NCBI GenBank assembly: GCA_039917655.1
Contig: JBDSJC010000302.1
Span: 1 to 7,520, forward strand
Reading direction: 5' to 3'
DNA length: 7,520 nucleotides
Source of the DNA: PNKC01 sp039917655
GTDB lineage: Bacteria > Chloroflexota > Dehalococcoidia > Tepidiformales > Tepidiformaceae
The position numbers were made by a program, and so were the translations under genes. Under the pieces are notes generated by a model. That model had not been told where the DNA came from and made no database searches. It saw nothing but the letters and a program-made list of their open reading frames with translations. Positions 1 to 4,673 of the stretch are shown here, piece by piece. Each line of letters starts with the position of its first letter. The stretch's first letter is position 1.

Positions 1-18
1 GTGGCCCGAATTCTTTGT

Positions 19-94
19 GGGGACGTAGCTCATCTGGGAGAGCGCAGCGTTCGCATCGCTGAGGTAAGGGGTTCGAGTCCCCTCGTCTCCACCA
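19..94 (+). tRNA. tRNA-Ala, anticodon CGC
   Basis: The full cloverleaf can be folded by eye. The acceptor stem is GGGGACG (19-25) with CGTCTCC (84-90), the D stem GCTC/GAGC (28-31, 40-43), the anticodon stem CAGCG/CGCTG (45-49, 57-61), a five-base variable loop (62-66), and the T stem AGGGG/CCCCT around the TTCGAGT loop (67-83). The seven-base anticodon loop TTCGCAT puts CGC at 52-54, which reads the alanine codon GCG. The third acceptor pair is G-U, the classical G3:U70 identity element for alanyl-tRNA synthetase, which independently supports alanine. A91 is the discriminator base and CCA is encoded at 92-94. No oligo-T terminator follows, so read-through toward infA is possible. Confidence 0.96.
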
Positions 95-241
95 CAAATT
101 TGCCGGCCGATCATGTGCGCCGCGAGGCGGTTGCAAGGCCATCCGGCAGGCGATTTACACCCCGGCATCCGCGGGATCGAGTAGACTTCAAGCTCAAGGT
201 GGCAGCGCGCCCTGGCGCGCGCCCTAACTCAAGGAGGATGA
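95..241 (+). promoter_or_regulatory. infA leader region with GC-rich hairpin
   Basis: This 147-base spacer between the tRNA and infA contains two potential hairpins. The first is CGCC-GCGA-GGCG (119-130), a 4-bp stem with a GNRA-type loop. The second is a perfect inverted repeat, GCGCGCC (205-211) and GGCGCGC (214-220), which would fold as six pairs with a four-base loop and ends ten bases before the Shine-Dalgarno sequence. A weak sigma70-like candidate is TTGCAA (131-136) with TTTACA (154-159), spacing 17, but the -10 matches only 3 of 6 bases. Whether infA has its own promoter or is read through from the tRNA cannot be decided from sequence. Confidence 0.35.
231..237 (+). promoter_or_regulatory. 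Strong ribosome binding site of infA
   Basis: AAGGAGG is a full-length Shine-Dalgarno match four bases before the ATG at 242. It fixes the infA start and implies a high translation rate, as expected for an initiation factor. Confidence 0.85.
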
Positions 242-460
242 ATGACGAAAAAAGAAGGAATCGAAGTAGAGGGAACGGTGACCCAGCCTCTGCCAAACGC
301 GATGTTCAAAGTGGAACTCGCTAACGGTCACGAGGTGCTGGCGCACATCAGCGGCAAGATCCGTAAAAACTACATCAAGATCCTCACCGGCGACCGCGTC
401 CTCGTGGAACTCTCTCCGTACGACCTGACGCGGGGCCGAATCACCTACCGATTTAAGTAA
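242..460 (+). CDS. infA: Translation initiation factor IF-1
   Basis: A complete 72-residue protein, exactly the usual length of bacterial IF-1. It is a single OB-fold (S1-type) domain that binds the A site of the 30S subunit and works with IF-2 and IF-3 during initiation. The sequence is canonical throughout: an EGTV strand near residue 10, then PNAMFKVELANGH, AHISGKIRKNYIKILTGD, and VELSPYDLTRGRI near the C terminus, all closely matching textbook IF-1 from memory. The ATG start is set by an AAGGAGG four bases upstream. In many bacteria infA lies in the ribosomal-protein cluster next to rpmJ; here it stands alone after a tRNA gene and faces a convergent CapA-type gene. Confidence 0.97.
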   Translation: MTKKEGIEVEGTVTQPLPNAMFKVELANGHEVLAHISGKIRKNYIKILTGDRVLVELSPYDLTRGRITYRFK

Positions 461-499
461 GCGTTCCCCTCAGTACCGGCGATGTCGCTGCGCGGATCC

Positions 500-540
500 A
501 CCGTCCATCGACGGTTCAGTACGGTAGTGTCCGACTACCG
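500..540. terminator. Tandem stem-loops in convergent gap
   Basis: Two perfect inverted repeats lie six bases apart. ACCGTC-CATC-GACGGT (500-515) has a 6-bp stem and 4-base loop. CGGTAGT-GTCCG-ACTACCG (522-540) has a 7-bp stem and 5-base loop. They sit between the ends of infA (460, plus) and the CapA gene (597, minus), where a bidirectional transcription end is expected. Neither stem is followed by a T-tract on either strand, so they are not textbook intrinsic terminators; RNA 3'-end stabilisation or a factor-dependent stop is also possible. Confidence 0.45.
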
Positions 541-572
541 CCACCCGTGATTGTCCGTGCCCCGTCCCCCGC

Positions 573-598
573 AGCCTCCGAGACCCCCGGCTGAGGCT
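573..598 (-). terminator. Possible hairpin at 3' end of CapA gene
   Basis: The inverted repeat AGCCTC (573-578) / GAGGCT (593-598) has a 14-base loop and overlaps the last codon position of the CapA-type gene. It could add to transcript termination on the minus strand, but the stem is short, the loop is long and no T-tract follows. The call is weak. Confidence 0.2.
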
Positions 599-1733
599 AC
601 TCCCTCAAGCGCGGCAGGCCATCCCAGCCAATGCTCACCGGCTCCATCCGCCACGAAGGCGAGCCGTCAGCGGCGAACGACACCAGCAGGATCCCGCTTT
701 TGTTCGCGTCGCCCTCGAAGCCGTCGAAAACGAAATTGCCGAGGCTGTAGGCGATGAGTCCACCCCCGTAGTCCTCTAGCTTCTGGAGCACATGCGGGTG
801 GGAACCCACGACAAGATTGGCCCCAGCGTCGATCGCGGAGCGGGATAGCTGGCGTTGCCTCTCCGAGGGCTCGGAGGCGCCTTCGATCCCGAAGTGGAGC
901 ATCACCACCACAACTTCCGCGGCCTGCGCTGCTTCACGGACAGTGGCTGCCATGCGCTCCTCGTCCACCCAGGCGATCCCCGGCTTGCCCGGCGCCGCTG
1001 TCCACATGCTCCTGTCGTAGCCGTAGTCGTTCGGCACCTCCGCCAACCCGAGGAAGGCAACGCGTACACCGTGCGCGGTCAGCACCCGGTAGCGGTAAGC
1101 CTCCTCGTTGTCCCGCCCTCCGCCAACAACCTCGACGGACGCCGCTCTCAACTGTTCGACCGTATCGACAAGGGCCTCGGGTCCGAAGTCGAGGCTGTGG
1201 TTGTTCGCGATCGAAACCAGGTCGAAGCCCGCAGCCGCCAGCCCCGCGGCCGCAAGCGGCGGCGCGCGGAAGGTGTACGACTTCTGCCTGGCTTGCCCGA
1301 GATCGCTCACCGCGGACTCGAGATTCCCGACCGTCAGGTCCGCACTCTGGAGGACATCAAGGACGTGCGCGAAGGGCCCTTCGGGATGCTCAGGGGTGAT
1401 CGCTTCCGCAACGCTCCGGTCGAGCATGATGTCGCCAACCGCGGCGATGGTCACCGGCCAACGCGCCCGGGGAGGCTGGGGAGGCACGCTCTCCGCGAGG
1501 GTCGGGACGGGCGTTACGCCGTCCGCCGATGTCCGCCCAAAGGGCACACCCTGGGTGGCGCTTCCGGGCTCCGCGCTACGTGGCCCGGCGGCGATCTCGC
1601 CGGCGCAACCAGCGAGCAAAACGGTGCAGCTCAGAAGCAACGCTTTCGGCCACAGGGAGACGCCGGAAAGAGGATCCCGGCGCGCTGGCGCGTGGTTTCC
1701 GCGTGCGGTCGCTGCCACGCTCCGACTCGGCAT
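597..1733 (-). CDS. CapA-family lipoprotein (PGA_cap metallophosphatase-like)
   Basis: This 378-residue protein starts with an ATG at 1733 that has AAAGGAG six bases upstream. The N terminus is a lipoprotein signal: a basic, rather long n-region, a hydrophobic stretch (about 31-40) and the lipobox LAGC with Cys43, followed by a Pro/Ser/Thr-rich linker to about residue 92. The PGA_cap (CapA) domain follows, with the family's metallophosphoesterase-like motifs: GDIMLDR (100-106), GNLES (136-140), ANNHSLDFG (176-184), LHFGIE (279-284), GSHPHVLQ (310-317) and YSLGNFVFD (329-337). CapA is linked to export or anchoring of poly-gamma-glutamate capsules, but no capB, capC or pgs genes are adjacent, and many CapA-like proteins occur outside capsule loci. 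The substrate is therefore unknown. The open frame extends upstream to 2378, but that part is antisense to the nucleotidyltransferase gene and is not credible protein. Confidence 0.9.
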   Translation of the reverse strand: MPSRSVAATARGNHAPARRDPLSGVSLWPKALLLSCTVLLAGCAGEIAAGPRSAEPGSATQGVPFGRTSADGVTPVPTLAESVPPQPPRARWPVTIAAVGDIMLDRSVAEAITPEHPEGPFAHVLDVLQSADLTVGNLESAVSDLGQARQKSYTFRAPPLAAAGLAAAGFDLVSIANNHSLDFGPEALVDTVEQLRAASVEVVGGGRDNEEAYRYRVLTAHGVRVAFLGLAEVPNDYGYDRSMWTAAPGKPGIAWVDEERMAATVREAAQAAEVVVVMLHFGIEGASEPSERQRQLSRSAIDAGANLVVGSHPHVLQKLEDYGGGLIAYSLGNFVFDGFEGDANKSGILLVSFAADGSPSWRMEPVSIGWDGLPRLRE

Positions 1734-1739
1734 CACCAG

Positions 1740-1746
1740 CTCCTTT
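1740..1746 (-). promoter_or_regulatory. Ribosome binding site of the CapA-type gene
   Basis: AAAGGAG on the minus strand lies six bases before the ATG at 1733. It decides the start against the much longer open frame upstream. An in-frame GTG directly before the ATG (1736-1734) is a less likely alternative. Confidence 0.75.
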
Positions 1747-1787
1747 GCAGCTCCCAGGGAAGCGGGCTGAGCTGCATTGCCACGCTC

Positions 1788-1793
1788 ATTGTA
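1788..1793 (-). promoter_or_regulatory. Candidate -10 box for the CapA-type gene
   Basis: TACAAT on the minus strand matches the sigma70 -10 consensus at 5 of 6 positions and lies about 55 bases before the CapA start codon in the divergent intergenic region. A possible -35, TTGGGC (1818-1813), is 19 bases upstream and poor. The placement is sensible, but the call rests on one hexamer. Confidence 0.35.
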
Positions 1794-1870
1794 ACTCGCG
1801 TCCTCGGCGCCCGCCCAAACGTCTCGCCGATGCCCGGCGCACTCGACCCCATGAGCCGAACCGCCTCCGC

Positions 1871-1879
1871 TGCTACACT
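1871..1879 (+). promoter_or_regulatory. Extended -10 promoter, possibly leaderless
   Basis: TG-C-TACACT reads as an extended -10 element (TGn plus a hexamer matching TATAAT at 4 of 6). Its last base is seven bases before A1887, the first base of the ATG of the nucleotidyltransferase gene. That is the usual -10 to +1 distance, and no Shine-Dalgarno sequence precedes the ATG. Together these suggest transcription starting at the start codon, giving a leaderless mRNA. No convincing -35 is seen, as is common for extended -10 promoters. Confidence 0.4.
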
Positions 1880-1886
1880 CCGCTTC

Positions 1887-2486
1887 ATGCTCTCCTCGAT
1901 ACTCCTCGCCGCCGGCTTCTCCAGCCGCATGGGCAAGCCCAAGGCCCTCCTCGATTGGGGCGGCGAGCCGCTCGTCGCCTACCATGTCCGTCAACTGCGC
2001 GAAGCGGGCGCCGATGAAGTGATCGTCGTCCTTGGTCACCGCGGCGACGAGATCCAGCGCGGTATGCGAGGGTACGGGCTCGAATGCCGCGTGATGTTCA
2101 ACTCCCGTTTCCAGCTGGGGCGGGCGAGTTCCCTGCGCATCGGCGCCAAGGCGGTCAGCCGCGATGCCGAGGCAATCGTCATCGCCAGCGTTGATCAGCC
2201 GCGCCCCGTAGACTTTCTCCGCGCATTGGTCGCCGCTTACAAGCCTGAACGCGCCGGCGTCCGCCCCATGCACAACGGTCACCACGGCCACCCGATCGTC
2301 CTCGCCGGGAGATTGCGCGAGGAGTTGATGGCCGCTACGGAAGAGTCTGACGGCCTGCTGGCCATCGTCCGCGCGCACGCCAGCGAACTCGACGAACTCG
2401 CGGTGGACGATGACCTGCTAGGCCTGGACATCAACACGCCGGACGACTATCAGGCCGCCCTCCGCCGCTTCGGCTTCGCGCACTAG
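1887..2486 (+). CDS. MocA/MobA-like NTP nucleotidyltransferase
   Basis: This 199-residue protein is the normal length for the MobA-like NTP transferase family, which moves a nucleotidyl group from CTP or GTP to a cofactor or sugar-phosphate. The N terminus carries the nucleotide-binding signature LLAAGFSSRMGKPKAL (residues 6-21), with the conserved Arg14 and Lys19. A DQPRP segment matches the family's metal-binding DxP motif, GHPIVL follows in the second half, and DINTPDDY sits near the C terminus. This pattern is closest to MocA (molybdenum cofactor cytidylyltransferase) and related purine-catabolism proteins, but no Moco or xanthine dehydrogenase genes are visible, so the substrate stays open. 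The ATG at 1887 opens directly on the first beta strand; in-frame ATGs at 1830 and 1851 exist but would add unconserved sequence and also lack an RBS. The HAD gene follows two bases after the stop. Confidence 0.88.
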   Translation: MLSSILLAAGFSSRMGKPKALLDWGGEPLVAYHVRQLREAGADEVIVVLGHRGDEIQRGMRGYGLECRVMFNSRFQLGRASSLRIGAKAVSRDAEAIVIASVDQPRPVDFLRALVAAYKPERAGVRPMHNGHHGHPIVLAGRLREELMAATEESDGLLAIVRAHASELDELAVDDDLLGLDINTPDDYQAALRRFGFAH

Positions 2487-2488
2487 CC

Positions 2489-3163
2489 GTGCGTCCCGAC
2501 GCGGAAAGCTGGCAACCACCGAAGGCGGTGATCTTCGACCTCGATCACACGCTGATCGATTCGCGCAAGGCCTGGCAGTACGCGCTGGAGGAGTCTATCG
2601 CCGCTACCTGCGGACGGCGTGTGGACGTCCGGCCCCTGATCGAGGAATACCACCGCCGCCCGTGGGTTCAGGCACTTGCAGTATTGCTGCCAGAAGCCCA
2701 AGAGCGTTCCCGTTGTGAACAGGTCTGCGTGGAGATTTCGCAACGAAGCGGCTTGAAGAAGCTGCTGGTGCACGAAGGCATCGGCATGGCGCTGGACGCC
2801 GTCCGCGGCGGCTGGATCGAGATCGGCGCAATCAGCCGCCAGCCTCACAGCCTCGCGCTCAAACAGACGCAATCGACGGGGCTGGACCGCTTCCTCGCCG
2901 TACTCGCGGCGACACCCCTGGGCGAGGCGTACGACCCGGCAGCTCGCCTCGCTCAGTGCGCCGCATTCCTTGAACGAAGCCCCCTGGACTGTGCAATCGT
3001 CTCCTCGGAACCAGAAGACCGGCGCGCTGCGGACGCTGCTGGCTTCCGGCTTCTCTTCCCGGCGTGGGTCGCCGAGCCACCCACGGCCGCGGCAACCATC
3101 CCCGGCCCCGCTGACATCCTCGCCGCGCTCCTCAGCTGCGGCGGACAGCCGAATTCCCGTTAG
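2489..3163 (+). CDS. HAD-superfamily hydrolase-like protein, degenerate motifs
   Basis: A 224-residue HAD-like protein. Motif I is intact as FDLDHTLIDS (16-25), with nucleophile Asp17 and acid/base Asp19. A helical cap follows (about 27-95), and ISRQ (115-118) supplies the motif II serine. The usual motif III lysine (KPDP) appears replaced, with AYDPA at 147-151. The motif IV region reads VSSEPEDRRAADAAGF (171-186) where family members have GDs...D; the downstream AxxAG helix is kept. The protein may therefore have altered, weak or no phosphatase activity. The GTG at 2489 is the only start that keeps the first beta strand. It has no Shine-Dalgarno and lies two bases after the nucleotidyltransferase stop, implying one transcript and translational coupling. 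The substrate is unknown. The stop overlaps that of the opposing zinc-ribbon gene. Confidence 0.83.
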   Translation: MRPDAESWQPPKAVIFDLDHTLIDSRKAWQYALEESIAATCGRRVDVRPLIEEYHRRPWVQALAVLLPEAQERSRCEQVCVEISQRSGLKKLLVHEGIGMALDAVRGGWIEIGAISRQPHSLALKQTQSTGLDRFLAVLAATPLGEAYDPAARLAQCAAFLERSPLDCAIVSSEPEDRRAADAAGFRLLFPAWVAEPPTAAATIPGPADILAALLSCGGQPNSR

Positions 3164-3294
3164 GCGGCGAGAGCCGTTGGCTCCACCAGCTGGTGGCATC
3201 CAGGGCAGTAGGTCTTCGCGCGCGCCGAAAGGAAGTGCAGGTCACAGGCCGGGCAGGCCACCATTGTTCGGTTCATTGAGGTTGTTTCTCCCAC
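3160..3294 (-). CDS. Small zinc-ribbon protein (44 aa)
   Basis: This short minus-strand gene encodes 44 residues. It holds two knuckles, CPAC and CPGC, separated by 12 residues, the spacing of a compact zinc ribbon; the rest is a short N-terminal tail and a Val-Glu-Pro-Thr-Ala-rich end. The start is taken as GTG at 3294 because GAGGAG lies exactly six bases upstream. In-frame ATGs at 3276 (38 residues) and 3264 are possible but have no well-placed RBS. Its TAA (3162-3160) overlaps the TAG of the convergent HAD gene, so the two genes meet with no spacer. A function cannot be named: such mini-ribbons occur as metal-binding, nucleic-acid-binding or protein-interaction modules. Evidence for a real gene is the paired CxxC motifs plus the RBS. 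Confidence 0.7.
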   Translation of the reverse strand: MGETTSMNRTMVACPACDLHFLSARAKTYCPGCHQLVEPTALAA

Positions 3295-3300
3295 TTGGTT

Positions 3301-3306
3301 CTCCTC
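3301..3306 (-). promoter_or_regulatory. Ribosome binding site of the zinc-ribbon gene
   Basis: GAGGAG on the minus strand lies six bases upstream of the GTG at 3294. It is the main reason to prefer the 44-residue form over the ATG start at 3276. Confidence 0.6.
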
Positions 3307-3427
3307 TTGAGGTTCGTCCCGGGCGCGCTTGGCCGCTACTGGCAGTTGCGTATCGGAACGGTGGAAGAAATAGCCGTGCCCTATACAACGAGAGGAGAAG
3401 CCTATGCGTCGTGCGCTTGTGGGCGCT

Positions 3428-3441
3428 CGAGCTATAGCTCG
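3428..3441. repeat. 14-bp perfect palindrome, candidate operator
   Basis: CGAGCTATAGCTCG is a perfect palindrome with no spacer, about 95 bases before the gap start codon. Its symmetry and place fit an operator for a dimeric regulator of gap, or a short hairpin in the leader RNA. No second copy was noticed in the window, and no regulator gene is adjacent. Confidence 0.4.
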
Positions 3442-3536
3442 GACGCAACTCGTGCCAGCTACGGCCCGTCACCCGGTAGCCCGCTCGCCGTTCTCTCGGT
3501 ACGCTACTCGCACTAACGCTTCTCAGGGGCAGACAC

Positions 3537-4553
3537 GTGACGACAAAGATCGGGATCAACGGCTTCGGGCGCATCGGCCGCCAGGTTCTCAAGGCCATCA
3601 CGGACCGCTACGGTGATTCGCTCGAAGTCGTCGCCATCAACGACCTGGTCCCCACCGAAACCAACGCCCACCTGCTGAAGTACGACAGCAGCTACGGCCG
3701 CTGGCACCGCGAGGTCCGCGCTGAAGCTGACGGTATCGCCGTCGATGGCCGCCTGATCAAGGTCTTCGCCGAACGCGACCCCGGAGCCATCCCCTGGGGT
3801 TCGGTGGGGGCGGAGATCGTCATCGAATCGACCGGCCTGTTCACCGACGCCACAAAGGCCGTCGCCCACAAGAGCGATAGCGTGAAGAAGGTGATCATCA
3901 GCGCCCCGGCGAAGAACGAAGACGTGACGATCGTCCTCGGCGTCAACGCCGAGAGGTACGATCGCTCGCTGCACCACGTCATTTCGAACGCCAGCTGCAC
4001 CACGAACGGCCTGGCGCCCGTGGTAAAAGTGATCGTTGACAACCTCGGCTTCGTGAAGGGCCAGATGACCACCATCCACAGCTACACCAACTCCCAGCAG
4101 ATCCTCGATAAGGCTGCCGGCACAGACCTGCGCGAGATGCGCGCCGGGGCGATGAACATCGTCCCCACTTCCACCGGCGCCGCCCGCGCCTTGCGGCTGG
4201 TAATCCCCGAAGTTGATGGCCGCCTCGACGGCCTCGCCTATCGCGTCCCAACTCCCACGGTCTCCATCGTCGAAATCGTCGCCCTCACCGAAAAGGACAC
4301 CACCAAAGAGGCCCTCAACGATCTCCTGCGCGAAGCGGGCCTCGAACAGATGAAGGGCATCCTCGGCATCACTATGGACCCCGTCGTCTCGATGGACATG
4401 AAGGGCGACGAGCGATCGAGCATCGTCGATGGCCAGTCCACGAACGTCGTTGGCGGCAACCTCGTCAAAGTCGCTGCCTGGTACGACAACGAGTGGGGCT
4501 ACGCCTGCCGCATCAGCGACCTGGCCCACTTCCTCGTGGAGAAAGGTCTCTAA
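3537..4553 (+). CDS. gap: Glyceraldehyde-3-phosphate dehydrogenase
   Basis: A complete 338-residue enzyme that oxidises and phosphorylates glyceraldehyde-3-phosphate to 1,3-bisphosphoglycerate. The Rossmann motif GINGFGRIGR is at residues 6-15, the active-site ASCTTN has catalytic Cys154, and His181 lies 27 residues later as in the family. STGAARA (212-218) and NEWGY (318-322) are also conserved. Asp36 in AINDL favours NAD, yet the Leu-Pro pair that normally accompanies NAD specificity (187/188 in Geobacillus numbering) is Lys192-Ala193 here, with one extra residue after it, so cofactor preference is uncertain. The GTG at 3537 is the only reasonable start: its frame is closed upstream by a stop at 3477-3479 with no other usual start codon between, and a weak AGGGG (3525-3529) lies seven bases before it. 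No pgk or tpiA follows; the next gene is unrelated. Confidence 0.97.
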   Translation: MTTKIGINGFGRIGRQVLKAITDRYGDSLEVVAINDLVPTETNAHLLKYDSSYGRWHREVRAEADGIAVDGRLIKVFAERDPGAIPWGSVGAEIVIESTGLFTDATKAVAHKSDSVKKVIISAPAKNEDVTIVLGVNAERYDRSLHHVISNASCTTNGLAPVVKVIVDNLGFVKGQMTTIHSYTNSQQILDKAAGTDLREMRAGAMNIVPTSTGAARALRLVIPEVDGRLDGLAYRVPTPTVSIVEIVALTEKDTTKEALNDLLREAGLEQMKGILGITMDPVVSMDMKGDERSSIVDGQSTNVVGGNLVKVAAWYDNEWGYACRISDLAHFLVEKGL

Positions 4554-4592
4554 ACCCCTACATTCGCCAACGACCGGCCGGGGATAGGATTC

Positions 4593-4607
4593 GTGGGAGC
4601 ATCCCAC
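4593..4607 (+). other. Short hairpin between gap and the glycosyltransferase gene
   Basis: GTGGGA-GCA-TCCCAC forms a perfect 6-bp stem with a three-base loop, 39 bases after the gap stop and 66 bases before the next start. It lacks a T-tract, so an intrinsic terminator is not supported. An upstream TAGGAT (4585-4590) resembles a -10 box at 4 of 6 positions, but its only -35 partner is poor. The 120-base spacer shows nothing else definite. Confidence 0.25.
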
Positions 4608-4662
4608 TGCTGAAGCGCCGGGCGGCTGCCATTCGCTGGCCGCGCGCCGCCAGGAGCTAACC

Positions 4663-4669
4663 GGGGAGG
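4663..4669 (+). promoter_or_regulatory. Ribosome binding site setting a TTG start
   Basis: GGGGAGG lies four bases before the TTG at 4674. It decides the start of the long membrane protein, since the other early in-frame start, GTG at 4725, has no RBS and would sit close to the first membrane span. Confidence 0.6.
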
Positions 4670-4673
4670 ACCC

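Larger units (their letters stand above)
3295..3536 (+). promoter_or_regulatory. Upstream/leader region of gap
   Basis: This 242-base region lies between the divergent zinc-ribbon and gap genes and should carry both promoters. It contains a perfect 14-bp palindrome (3428-3441), a TATACA hexamer (3382-3387) resembling a -10 but without a matching -35, and AGAGGAG (3391-3397) six bases before an ATG at 3404. That ATG opens a 70-codon Arg-rich frame that overlaps the start of gap out of frame. It has no recognisable domain and may be a leader peptide or chance. No clear sigma70 promoter pair is visible. Confidence 0.4.

Noticed and set aside
119..130. CGCC-GCGA-GGCG as a terminator of the tRNA gene
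   Set aside because: Only four base pairs and no T-tract after it, so it is listed as leader structure and not called a terminator.
855..1886. Long plus-strand open frame reading into the nucleotidyltransferase (543 codons in total)
   Set aside because: The part before 1887 is antisense to the CapA-type gene and shows no domain; only the last 199 codons are family-like.
1734..2378. Upstream extension of the CapA open frame, giving a 593-codon minus-strand frame
   Set aside because: It is antisense to the well-supported nucleotidyltransferase, has no lipoprotein or domain features, and the true start has an RBS and a signal peptide at 1733.
2483..3199. 238-codon minus-strand frame opposite the HAD gene
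   Set aside because: No domain, and composition as expected for an antisense shadow. The zinc-ribbon gene that overlaps its start lies in another frame and has its own motif and RBS.
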